DNA from: Thermalbibacter longus
GTDB lineage: Bacteria; Chloroflexota; Chloroflexia; Thermomicrobiales; Thermomicrobiaceae
Assembly (NCBI RefSeq): GCF_023806485.1
Contig: NZ_JAMSLR010000001.1
Location: forward strand, 1 to 64,000
Length of the DNA: 64,000 nucleotides
Reading direction: 5' to 3'
Under the pieces are notes generated by a model, which had not been told where the DNA came from, ran no database searches, and worked only from the letters and a program-made list of their open reading frames with translations. The first letter of the stretch is position 1. Every line of letters starts with the position of its first letter. Below are positions 17,817 to 27,425 of the stretch, one piece after another. The translations under genes and the position numbers were made by a program.

Positions 17817-18362
17817 TTACTCCTCGGCTCCGGGCTCGCTGCTCTGGCTCTCAGTCTCGCCGGTCGCGTCAGATTCCGAAGCTGCCGGAGCTGCCTGAGC
17901 CCCGGCAGTGGCCTCTTCTGGCGAGGTCACGATGACGGTGATTACCGGCCGCAACTGCCCAACCAGGTGCACTGGAACCTGGTGCTCCCCGATGGTGCGG
18001 ATCGGCTCGTCCAGCTCGATCTTCCGGCGGTCGATCTCCTCGCCGATCGTCTCTCGGAGCTTCTCAGCGATGTCCTGGGCCGTGATCGACCCGTACAGCC
18101 GGCCGCTTTCGCCCACATGGGCCGCGATGACCAGCCGGAGGCCGTCGAGCCGCTCGGCAAGCGAGCGCATAGCCTCTTCTTCGCGGGCGATGCGGCGGCG
18201 CTCGGCCGCGAGGCGCTGCTCAGCCACCTTCAGCCGGCTGGGAGTGGCCGGCTCGGCCAGGCCCTTGGGAATGAGGTAATTGCGAGCGTAGCCGTCGGAC
18301 ACCGTTGCAATCGACCCGGCGGTGCCGAGCTTGGGAACATCCTGGAGGAGGATCACCTTCAT
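17817..18362 (-). CDS. rplI: 50S ribosomal protein L9
   Basis: A 181-residue protein. The N-terminal L9 domain is MKVILLQDVPKLGTAGSIAT with the ARNYLIPKGLA signature, then the long connecting helix and C-terminal domain (ESGRLYGSITAQDIAEKL). L9 is usually about 150 residues; here an extra acidic Ala/Ser/Glu-rich tail of some 35 residues follows the domain. L9 bridges ribosomes in polysomes and helps frame maintenance. rpsF, ssb and rpsR, often upstream, are absent. A promoter and hairpin lie about 140-190 nt upstream. Confidence 0.95.
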   Translation of the reverse strand: MKVILLQDVPKLGTAGSIATVSDGYARNYLIPKGLAEPATPSRLKVAEQRLAAERRRIAREEEAMRSLAERLDGLRLVIAAHVGESGRLYGSITAQDIAEKLRETIGEEIDRRKIELDEPIRTIGEHQVPVHLVGQLRPVITVIVTSPEEATAGAQAAPAASESDATGETESQSSEPGAEE

Positions 18363-18486
18363 GCTGTGTTGCCTTCCCTCTCCCTGCTTCGCGGCACAGC
18401 CTCACCGGACGAGCCGGTGGGCGAGCTCCGTCTAGGATCGCTTCCTGCTGCCGCTTCTCATCCTGAACGACGCCACGAACAACCGC

Positions 18487-18508
18487 ACTGGGTGTACGGA
18501 CACCCAGT
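18487..18508 (-). promoter_or_regulatory. Hairpin/operator at the start of the rplI leader
   Basis: ACTGGGTGT-ACGG-ACACCCAGT (plus-strand reading) is a perfect 9-bp inverted repeat. It lies just downstream of the predicted transcription start of rplI, about 125 nt before the rplI start codon. It could be a protein-binding RNA hairpin or a DNA operator. Confidence 0.4.
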
Positions 18509-18521
18509 ATGCCATGGATCA

Positions 18522-18550
18522 ACTATACAGACCAGCGTGCTCGCCTGCAA
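18522..18550 (-). promoter_or_regulatory. Sigma-70 type promoter for rplI-dnaB
   Basis: On the minus strand TTGCAG (18550-18545), a 17-nt spacer, and TATAGT (18527-18522) make a good housekeeping promoter. It faces the rplI-dnaB-dnaD-dnaC genes. Transcription would start near 18515, giving a leader of about 150 nt. Confidence 0.6.
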
Positions 18551-18595
18551 TTTTGACTCCACGGCACCAGCCGCACCAACAGATCGGGGACTTGC

Positions 18596-19338
18596 CTACC
18601 GTTCGGCGTCGCTGGTCTCCCGGCGGAACAGCTCGTAGAGGGCAATAGAGCCGGCGACGGCCGCGTTCAGCGATGTGACGCGCCCGCGCATCGGCAACGC
18701 GACCTGAAGATCGGCCCGCTTGAGCAGGACAGGGGACATCCCGCGTCCTTCGGAGCCGACGACCAGGAGCACCGGTGTGGGGATGTCGGCCTCGAACAGG
18801 CTCTGCGCGCCCGGTCCAGGCTCCAGCGCGAGCACCCAGTAGCCGCAGTCGCGCGCCTCATCGAGCGCCCGCGCCAGGTTAACTACCTGCGCGATCCGGA
18901 GGTGCTCCACCGCGCCCGCCGAGGCGTTGACGACGGCTGGCGTCACGCCAGCAGCCCGGCGCTCCGGCAAGAGCACGCCCGCTACCCCGACCGCTTCGGC
19001 TGTGCGCAGCAGCGTGGCCAGGTTCTGCGGATCTTGGAGGTGATCGAGCGCCAGGATCGGTCTACCGCCTGCCTGGCTCAGGATCTGGTCGAGGCGGGCG
19101 TAGGGGTACGAGCTGGTCTCCAGCGCGATCCCCTGGTGGTTGACCGGGCCGAGCAGCCGATCCAGCTCACGACGCGGCACCAGGCGCACCTCGACGCGCC
19201 GGGCCTGGGCCTGCGCGATCAGCTCCTGGACGCGCCCGTGCCGCTCCGTACCCTCAGCCACCAGCAGAAGCCGATGGCGCCGGCGACCGTGCAACGCCTC
19301 GTGGACGGCGTTTCGCCCGTAGAGGTATTCGGACCCGC

Positions 19339-19342
<4 letters not shown>
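18596..19342 (-). CDS. rlmB: 23S rRNA 2'-O-ribose methyltransferase (RlmB/TrmH type)
   Basis: A 248-residue SpoU-family enzyme. The N-terminal substrate-binding domain starts with [16 protein letters not shown]; the C-terminal knotted domain has [20 protein letters not shown] and [18 protein letters not shown], the SAM-binding motifs. RlmB methylates G2251 of 23S rRNA. The GTG at 19342 overlaps the cysS stop as GTGA, so translation is coupled. The cysS-rlmB pair is frequent in bacteria. Another TrmH-like specificity cannot be excluded. Confidence 0.86.
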
Positions 19343-20745
<1,403 letters not shown>

Positions 20746-20978
20746 AATCGCCGTCTCGCTTCCTCACTGATCCGGCCGCCGAATCGCGGCCGTGCTGAGA
20801 TCTGAGATCCAACGAGGTTCGAAGCCTCGACTGGAGAGAGGGTCGCCGCCGTGCGGCAGGCACTGCTCGCATCGGGACCACGACCCCGTCGAGTCGGGCG
20901 GTACGGGCTCGCCTGCGCGAGCGCGGAGCGCGTCGCTGGTTCAGTTTATCCGGTCAGCGTGAGGATCGCATAGCACAA

Positions 20979-21008
20979 GCGGGGTACCGGCACCGGCCGG
21001 TACCCCGC
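20979..21008 (-). terminator. Hairpin downstream of the FmdB-type gene
   Basis: GCGGGGTACCGG and CCGGTACCCCGC form a 12-bp perfect stem with a 6-nt loop. On the minus strand a short TTGTGCTAT follows. It lies between the FmdB-type gene and cysS, both minus strand, and probably ends the FmdB-type transcript. Confidence 0.5.
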
Positions 21009-21066
21009 CGGACAGAGGCATGTGAAGGAGGAGAGGCCGAATCTCGCGGAATAAGAATGTCCGCTC

Positions 21067-21327
21067 TCAGTCCTCGTCGAGCGAGCTTCCTGCTTTGCTC
21101 GTCGCGCTCGTCTTAGCACCCTCGTGACCGTTCGTCGACTCGGAAGACGGCTTGCGATTGTCGGTAATGTAGAAGCCAGAACCCTTGAAGATGATGCCCG
21201 CCGGGAAGAGCAGTCGCCGTACAGCTCCACCGCACTCCGGGCAGCTCGTGATCGGCTCGTCGCTGAACCGCTGCCGCACTTCGAAGTTGTGATGACAGGA
21301 GGTGCACACATATTCGTAGATCGGCAT
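21067..21327 (-). CDS. FmdB-family zinc ribbon protein
   Basis: An 86-residue protein starting MPIYEYVCTSCHHNFEVRQR. The zinc ribbon is C8-x2-C11 with C29-x2-C32 (SCPECGG), typical of the FmdB putative regulatory family. A Gly-Ser-Tyr segment (GIIFKGSGFYITDNRK) and a polar tail follow. The function of the family is not settled; it was first noted beside formamidase genes. The gene lies between polA and cysS in the same direction; the ATG gives the invariant MPIYEY start. Confidence 0.88.
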   Translation of the reverse strand: MPIYEYVCTSCHHNFEVRQRFSDEPITSCPECGGAVRRLLFPAGIIFKGSGFYITDNRKPSSESTNGHEGAKTSATSKAGSSLDED

Positions 21328-21408
21328 CCGTTCACCCCTCCTCGACCCGAACGATCGAGAGCTCTCACCTCGTGAAATTCTACGCAATCAGCTCCAGTTG
21401 AGCAAGAG

Positions 21409-24183
21409 TCAGCGAGCAAGCTTGACCTGGATCGGCTCAAGGTCGTTCCAGTTCTGCCCAACCTTGGCATCGACGACCAGCGGTACGTCCAACTCGACCA
21501 CCCCCTCCATCAGCGATACGGCGAGGGCAGCCAGCTCCTGTACTTCGGACTCCGGGGCCTCGAACAGGAGCTCGTCGTGTACCTGGAGCAGCATGCGGCT
21601 GCGCAGGCCACGCTCGGCGATGGCTCGGTGAACCTGGATCATGGCCAGCTTCATGATATCCGCCGCTGTGCCCTGGAGCGGCATGTTCACGGCCATGCGC
21701 TCGGCGGCCAGCCGGCGGTTGGGGTTACTGGAGGTAATATCGGGCACGTAGCGCCGCCGTCCGAACAGGCTCTCGACGTACCCTTGCTCGGCGGCGCGAC
21801 GCCTCGTCTCTTCGAGGTAGCGCGAGACGCCCGGGAAACGGGAGAAGTAGGCTTCGATGAAACGCTGGGCGTCCTGCCTGCTCATGCCGGTGTCTCTCGC
21901 CAGGCCGAAGGCCTGCATGCCGTACATGATCCCGAAGTTGACGACCTTCGCGATGCGCCGCATCTCGGGGGTCACGGCGTCGAGCGAGACGCCGAAGACC
22001 TCGGCAGCGGTGGCGGCGTGGATGTCTTTCCCCTCCCAGAAGGCACGGGTGAGAGCCTCATCGCCGCTGAAGTGCGCCATCAGACGGAGCTCGATCTGAG
22101 AGTAATCCGCTGAGAGGAAAACGACTGGCTCATCGAAGGGCCGGTATCCGGGGCGGTTATCGGCGATGAAAGCGCGGCGCACTTGCTGCCCCAGTTCGCT
22201 GCGGGCCGGGATGTTCTGCAGGTTGGGATCGGAGGAGCTGAGCCGGCCGGTTGCGGCCACCGTCTGGTGGAAGATCGTATGCACCCGCCCGGTCTGCGGA
22301 TGCACCTGGCGGGGTAGCGCGTCGACGTAGGTCGACTTGAGCTTGAGGAGCTGACGATACTCGAGGATCGCGTTGACGATCGGGTGCGCGTCGCGCAGCG
22401 ACTCGAGAACTTCCTGGCTGACGGAGTAGCCGGTCTTCGTGCGCGGGCCACGCGGCAAGTGAAGCTCGTCGAAGAGCACTCTGGCGAGCTGCTGCGTCGA
22501 GTTGATGTTGAAGGGATGCCCGGACAGGCGATAGATCTCGCGCTCGAGCTGGCGGATCTGTCCATCGAGCTGGGTCGAGAGCTCGGAGAGGAAATCGGTG
22601 TCGATCGCGATCCCGACCTCTTCCATGTCGATCAGCACATCGATGAGTGGCAGCTCGATCTCGTGGAACAGTCGCTCCTGCCGCTGCTCGGCGAGCGCTG
22701 GGCGCAGCACGTCGACGAGGCGATAGGTTGCCTCCACGTCGGCGCAGGCATAGTCCATCGCCTGGGCAATCTGGGTCTGGTCCATCGTGATCTGCTTGCG
22801 CCCCCGCCCGATCAGCTCCTCGATCTGCTGCATCTCCAGCCCGAGCTTGGTGAAGGCGAGCTCTTTGAGCCCGATCGAGGTCTCGCCGAGCAGGTAGGCC
22901 GCGATCATGGTGTCGAAGGCGATGCGCGGGCGGGGAAAGCCGGCCCGCTCCAGTACCAGGGCATCGTACTTGCCATGGTGGGCAAAGACGGCGAGGTCGG
23001 CCCGGCGCAGATGAGGGGCAAGGGCTTCACGCACGCGATCGGCTGGGAGCTGGTCGTCTCCGGTCGTGTGTGCCAGCGGGATGTAGTAGCTTCTGTCCGG
23101 CGCGGTGGCCAGCGCGATGCCGACGAGGTCGGCGTACATCGGGTGCAAGGCCGTCGTCTCGACGTCGAGGGCGATCGCCTTGGCCTGGGCAAGGTCATCG
23201 AGGAGGCGGGCCAGATCAGCAGGGGTCAGGACAGCCATTCGCTGGGAGCTTGGCTGCAGGCGTGGCGTTGCGGGGGCGCTCCGTTGGATCGGCTCCGGCA
23301 ACTTCGGCACGAGACTGCGGAACTCCAGCTCGCGAAAGAGCGCCAGGGCCCGGTCACGGTCATAGGAGCCGACGCGGCAGGCTTCCGGATCGAAATCGAG
23401 ATCGAGATCCGCGACGATGGTCGCGAGCTCGCGGCTCTGGAACGCTTGCTCGGCGTTGGCTCGCAGGGCCTCGCGGATACGCGGCGGCGTGATCTCCTCC
23501 AGGCGTTCGACCATGGCCTCGAGGGAGGGATAGGCCTGGATCAGTTTGGTCGCGGTCTTCTCTCCGATCCCCGGAACGCCCGGGATGTTGTCGGAAGTGT
23601 CGCCGACCAGCGCCTTGAACTCCGGAATCCGCTCCGGAGCGAACCCGTAGCGCTCGATCACTGCCTGGCGGTCGAAGACGCGAAACTCGCCGAAGCGCTG
23701 GCGGCCAGGGAGCACGACCCGAACACCACCGTCGACGAGCTGCAGGAGGTCGCTGTCTCCCGTCACGATCACGACCTCGAGCCCGCGCCGGCGCGCGATG
23801 GCTGCGAGCGAGCCGATCAGGTCGTCTGCCTCGTAGCCTTCCTTGACCATGATCGGGACGTTCAGCACCTCGAGGATCTGCCGGATCCGCTCCATCTGGT
23901 GGCGAAGGTCGTCAGCCATCTCCGGCCGGTGTGCCTTGTACTCGGCGTACACGTCGTGGCGGAAGGTGCGGCCGGAGTCGAAGCAGACGATGGCGTAGTC
24001 CGGCTTGAGCGCGCGCAGCACCTCGAGGAGCATCGAGGTAAAGCCGAACACGGCGTTGGTCGGCTCGCCGGAACTCGTGGCCAGCGTATCAGGCAAGGCG
24101 TGAAACGCGCGATATGCTAGCCCATGCCCATCGACGAGCATGAGCGTGCGCGGCTGTTCTCCTGGCCGATCTGCTTCTCCCAT
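21409..24183 (-). CDS. polA: DNA polymerase I
   Basis: A 924-residue protein with three domains. The 5' nuclease (about 1-300) has LVDGHGLAYRAFHALP and GDTSDNIPGVPGIGEKTA. The 3'-5' exonuclease fold (about 315-500) keeps ALDVETTAL, HGKYDALVL and YACADVEATY. The polymerase domain has FLSADYSQIELRLMAHFSGD (motif A), RRIAKVVNFGIMYGMQAFGL (motif B) and LLQVHDELLFEAP (motif C). The proofreading acidic residues appear intact. It fills Okazaki gaps and repairs DNA. The ATG at 24183 is followed by a polar lead-in and then MLVDGHG. Confidence 0.96.
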   Translation of the reverse strand: MGEADRPGEQPRTLMLVDGHGLAYRAFHALPDTLATSSGEPTNAVFGFTSMLLEVLRALKPDYAIVCFDSGRTFRHDVYAEYKAHRPEMADDLRHQMERIRQILEVLNVPIMVKEGYEADDLIGSLAAIARRRGLEVVIVTGDSDLLQLVDGGVRVVLPGRQRFGEFRVFDRQAVIERYGFAPERIPEFKALVGDTSDNIPGVPGIGEKTATKLIQAYPSLEAMVERLEEITPPRIREALRANAEQAFQSRELATIVADLDLDFDPEACRVGSYDRDRALALFRELEFRSLVPKLPEPIQRSAPATPRLQPSSQRMAVLTPADLARLLDDLAQAKAIALDVETTALHPMYADLVGIALATAPDRSYYIPLAHTTGDDQLPADRVREALAPHLRRADLAVFAHHGKYDALVLERAGFPRPRIAFDTMIAAYLLGETSIGLKELAFTKLGLEMQQIEELIGRGRKQITMDQTQIAQAMDYACADVEATYRLVDVLRPALAEQRQERLFHEIELPLIDVLIDMEEVGIAIDTDFLSELSTQLDGQIRQLEREIYRLSGHPFNINSTQQLARVLFDELHLPRGPRTKTGYSVSQEVLESLRDAHPIVNAILEYRQLLKLKSTYVDALPRQVHPQTGRVHTIFHQTVAATGRLSSSDPNLQNIPARSELGQQVRRAFIADNRPGYRPFDEPVVFLSADYSQIELRLMAHFSGDEALTRAFWEGKDIHAATAAEVFGVSLDAVTPEMRRIAKVVNFGIMYGMQAFGLARDTGMSRQDAQRFIEAYFSRFPGVSRYLEETRRRAAEQGYVESLFGRRRYVPDITSSNPNRRLAAERMAVNMPLQGTAADIMKLAMIQVHRAIAERGLRSRMLLQVHDELLFEAPESEVQELAALAVSLMEGVVELDVPLVVDAKVGQNWNDLEPIQVKLAR

Positions 24184-24320
24184 GGGTTGCCTCCTCCGCC
24201 AGGGCGATTATACGGGAGTGGCCCTTCTGAGCGCAGCCGGAGGCTCCGCAACCGGATGAGCCGGTCGTACGTTGACATAGGTGCACTGGCTCTGCAGACT
24301 CCGTGCTCCTCCTCACGCGG

Positions 24321-24363
24321 CTAGCGGCGGGCCTCTCTTCACCTACTCGAGGCCCGCCGCTAG
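24321..24363. terminator. 15-bp inverted repeat in polA-moxR intergenic region
   Basis: CTAGCGGCGGGCCTC (24321-24335) pairs perfectly with GAGGCCCGCCGCTAG (24349-24363) around a 13-nt loop. It is as strong as the intrinsic-terminator stems elsewhere in the window, but has no T-tract and no gene ending beside it. It may end an unrecognised small RNA or be a protein-binding palindrome. Confidence 0.45.
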
Positions 24364-24927
24364 TGACGACGGGCGAGTTCCGATTCTACGGTGCGCTGAT
24401 CCTTCGACCGGTCGGACGGCGGTGACCTGGCACCGCCTCGACCGGATCGATGTAGCCGTTACCACTCCTGGTGATCTGACCGGACGCAGTGGTGACTTCC
24501 AGCGCCCGAGGCAAGCTGGCCCTGATGCGGAACGACGATCTCCCCTGCGGCTTTCTTATCGAATTCTTACCGTATTCTAAACAATCGCTCAGCCTCCACT
24601 GCTCCTGGCCTGCTATCCTCTCTTGCTGTGGAGTGATGCGAGGGCGGCTGCAAGTGGGCCCTTATCTCTCGAGTACTACTCACTGTTGAGATGGCTCTTG
24701 GGATACGGTACTCCCGGGTAATCCAGATGAGGACATCCAGCGCTCTGCCCAATCCGAACCCCCTGGGAGAGCCGTACCATGGTCGAGTATGCCGCTGGGG
24801 TGGGAGATGGGCGTTCGTTCATTCTTCGCGAGCCAGCTCTTCGCTCGATCAGTGAATTGCCGCTGAGGCACAGTCTGCAATGTGCTTCGCTCAGCAGAAT
24901 CTTCGAAGTGGCTTAAGATTGACCGAT

Positions 24928-24936
24928 TGCTATAAT
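24928..24936 (+). promoter_or_regulatory. Extended -10 promoter for the moxR operon
   Basis: TGCTATAAT is a perfect extended -10 (TG 24928-24929, TATAAT 24931-24936). It reads towards moxR. A TTGACC nearby is spaced only 6 nt from the -10 and cannot serve as -35. Transcription from about 24943 gives a leader of about 165 nt. Confidence 0.55.
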
Positions 24937-25108
24937 TCGCGGTGTCTCGGGTGGGGGAAGCACAGGCGAGGCGTTGGGAAGGGCTGGGTTCGAGATACCG
25001 GCGCGAGGCATGCGCGACGGGAGCGACGCAGGCTCCTTCGCAGGCGGACGACTTTCCGATGTGCGTATTGCCTGAAACGATTGCGGTAACCGCAGAAGAG
25101 GACAGGCT

Positions 25109-26110
25109 ATGAGCGTTGACGTGCGGGCACTCGCCGAGGTGATCAGTGAGAACGTCGAGCGAGTGATCGTCGGAAAATCGCGAGAGGTGCGACTGGTACT
25201 GGTGGCCCTGCTCTGCCGGGGCCATGTGTTGATCGAGGATGTGCCAGGGGTCGGCAAGACGGTGCTCGCCAAGGCGATCGCGCGGAGCATCGGGTCCAGC
25301 TTCAAGCGTATCCAGTTCACCCCAGATCTCCTGCCTTCAGATGTCACTGGCGTGAGCATCTTCAACCAGCAGACAGGGAGATTCGAGTATCGACCCGGCC
25401 CGGTGGTTGCCCAGATCGTGCTGGCCGACGAGATCAACCGCGCGACGCCCAAGACGCAGTCGGCGCTCCTCGAAGCCATGGAGGAGCGGCAGGTTACCGT
25501 CGACGGCGTGACCTACGAGCTGCCGGTGCCCTTTATCGTGCTGGCGACCGAGAACCCGATCGAGTACGAGGGCACGTTTCCGCTCCCGGAAGCCCAGCTC
25601 GATCGCTTCCTGATCCGGATCTCTCTTGGCTACCCGAACCATCGGAGCGAGATCGAAATCCTGAACCGCCAGCACTTCCAGCACCCGCTGGAGCGCCTGG
25701 GCCAGGTCGTCTCCGTCGACGAGCTGGTGGCAGCGCAGGAGGCCGTACGGCACGTGCACGTCGACGACCTGCTCAAGGAGTACATCGTCTCGGTCGTCGA
25801 GGCGACGCGGCAACACGAGGAGGTCTACCTCGGAGCGGGGCCGCGCGGCTCGCTGGCGCTCTACAACACCTCTCGCGCCTGGGCCGCGATGCAGGGCCGC
25901 GATTACGTGATCCCCGATGACATCAAGGAACTGGCGGAGGCCACGCTGGCGCACCGGATCATCGTGAGCCCGGCCGCCCGGATGCGCAGCGTGGATAGTC
26001 GTGCCGTGGTACGCGATGTGCTGGCGCGCATCCCGGTGCCCGGCGCCCGTCCCACCGTCACGCGACCGGCCGAGGCGCCGCGGCGTCGCCTGCCGTTTGG
26101 TGCGGAGTGA
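25109..26110 (+). CDS. MoxR-type AAA+ ATPase
   Basis: A 333-residue ATPase. Walker A is [16 protein letters not shown] (about 43-58), Walker [15 protein letters not shown], and sensor [20 protein letters not shown], with the C-terminal lid domain starting around 230. MoxR ATPases act as chaperone-like factors for maturation of membrane or secreted complexes and are typically encoded next to DUF58 and transglutaminase genes, exactly as here. Its stop overlaps the start of the DUF58 gene (TGATG). GAAGAGGACAG supplies the ribosome site. Confidence 0.93.
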   Translation: MSVDVRALAEVISENVERVIVGKSREVRLVLVALLCRGHVLIEDVPGVGKTVLAKAIARSIGSSFKRIQFTPDLLPSDVTGVSIFNQQTGRFEYRPGPVVAQIVLADEINRATPKTQSALLEAMEERQVTVDGVTYELPVPFIVLATENPIEYEGTFPLPEAQLDRFLIRISLGYPNHRSEIEILNRQHFQHPLERLGQVVSVDELVAAQEAVRHVHVDDLLKEYIVSVVEATRQHEEVYLGAGPRGSLALYNTSRAWAAMQGRDYVIPDDIKELAEATLAHRIIVSPAARMRSVDSRAVVRDVLARIPVPGARPTVTRPAEAPRRRLPFGAE

Positions 26111-27387
26111 TGAACTGGCTCAAGCTGGGCGCGCTCGCGCTGCTGATCCTCGTCCTCTCCCAGCTCAACCGCTGGCAGGTCTTCGATAAACTCTTCTTCA
26201 TCCTGCTCGGCCTGCTGCTGCTCTCCTACGTGTGGAGTCGCCTCAGCCTCCGTGGCCTTACGGTCACGCGCCGGACCGCGACCGACCGGGCGCAGGTGGG
26301 TGACCTCCTGATCGAGCGAATTCGGGTCGAGAATTCCAGCCGGTTCGCGAAGTTGTGGGTCGAACTGATCGATCACTCCGACCTGCCGGGGCACCGGCTC
26401 AGCCGGGTGATCCACCTCGGGCCGCGGGATGCCGCGAACTGGAAGGCACAGACCTGGTGCGCGCGCCGCGGTCGCTTCCGGCTCGGCCCGATGACGCTGT
26501 CGTCCGGGGATCCCTTCGGCCTCTTCCCTACCCGCCAGATCGTGCCGTACGTGCAGGAGTTAGTTGTCTACCCGGCAACCGTTGACCTAAGCGGATTCCG
26601 TCTCCCCCACGGCGAACTAGCCGGCGGGAGCTCCCTCCAGCGACGCACTCCGTTCGTGACGCCCAATGCTGCCGGGGTACGACAATATCTACCGGGCGAT
26701 AGCTTCAACCGGATTGCCTGGTCAGCCACCGCCAGGACCGGGCAGCTCATGGTGAAAGAGTTCGAGCTGGATCCCTCGACCGACGTCTGGTTGATCCTCG
26801 ACATGGAGGCCCGCCATCACGTGCGCGCCACGTTCTGGGGCGGTGGACAACGTCCCAGCCCCGGTGAGCCGCTCCCGCTCAGCTTCTGGTTGGACTCGAC
26901 CGAGGAGTATGCCGTCACGATCGCGGCGTCGCTGGCTCGCCACTTCCTGGATCTGAACCGTACTGTCGGGTTGATCGCCAATGCCCGGCAGCCGGTCATG
27001 ATCCCTGCCGATCGTGGCGCGCGGCAGATGGTCAAGATCCTCGAGCTGCTGGCGATCCTCACTGCCGATGGTGAGCGGCCGTTGGCCGAGGTTCTGATCT
27101 CGGAGGCCGGCTATCTGACCCGGCACAGCACGGCGATCGTGATTTCTCCCTCGACGGACGAGAGCTGGGTGCGCGGGCTGGTCGAGCTCGCGGCGCGTCA
27201 TGTGCGTAGCATGGCGGTCATCGTCGAGCCGAGCACGTTCGGCAGCGCCGAGAGTAGCCTGCTGGTCGTGAGCGACCTGGCAGCCATCGGCGTGCCGACC
27301 TATCTCGTCAAGTACGGAGACGACATCGCGCGGGCGCTAGCCGGGCAGGGACGCGCAGCGGGCGTATCGGTGATGACCAGCGCGTGA
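26110..27387 (+). CDS. DUF58 domain protein
   Basis: A 425-residue protein with two N-terminal hydrophobic helices (about 1-40), a beta-rich middle segment, and the DUF58 core RRTPFVTPNAAGVRQYLPGD followed by IAWSATARTGQLMVKEFE. The C-terminal part resembles a von Willebrand A fold (DVWLILDME). DUF58 proteins partner MoxR ATPases, with an unclear biochemical role at the membrane. ATG 26110 overlaps the moxR stop by one base; an in-frame GTG lies one codon earlier. Confidence 0.88.
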   Translation: MNWLKLGALALLILVLSQLNRWQVFDKLFFILLGLLLLSYVWSRLSLRGLTVTRRTATDRAQVGDLLIERIRVENSSRFAKLWVELIDHSDLPGHRLSRVIHLGPRDAANWKAQTWCARRGRFRLGPMTLSSGDPFGLFPTRQIVPYVQELVVYPATVDLSGFRLPHGELAGGSSLQRRTPFVTPNAAGVRQYLPGDSFNRIAWSATARTGQLMVKEFELDPSTDVWLILDMEARHHVRATFWGGGQRPSPGEPLPLSFWLDSTEEYAVTIAASLARHFLDLNRTVGLIANARQPVMIPADRGARQMVKILELLAILTADGERPLAEVLISEAGYLTRHSTAIVISPSTDESWVRGLVELAARHVRSMAVIVEPSTFGSAESSLLVVSDLAAIGVPTYLVKYGDDIARALAGQGRAAGVSVMTSA

Positions 27388-27425
27388 GTTGAACCCGAGC
27401 GCGCTGGGATGGCGGAGCGATCGAG

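Larger units (their letters stand above)
24184..25108. other. 925-base intergenic region between divergent polA and moxR
   Basis: No convincing protein gene lies here. It contains a 15-bp inverted repeat (24321-24363), an AT-rich patch around 24545-24590, an imperfect stem pairing 24704-24718 with 24762-24776, and an extended -10 promoter (24928-24936) followed by a leader of about 165 nt before moxR. The length and these structures leave room for a small RNA or leader regulation; I could not match any known RNA family. Confidence 0.6.

Noticed and set aside
20746-20945. Possible T-box leader for cysS
   Set aside because: The region can form small hairpins, but the conserved anti-terminator sequence AGGGTGGNACCGCG is absent on the minus strand.
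22384-24120. 578-codon frame antisense to polA
   Set aside because: Same shadow effect; the polA motifs on the minus strand are continuous and complete.
24700-24900. SRP RNA or 6S RNA in the polA-moxR gap
   Set aside because: The SRP core (GGTCAGG...GGAAGGAAGCAGCC type) is absent and there is no long rod-like pairing expected of 6S RNA.
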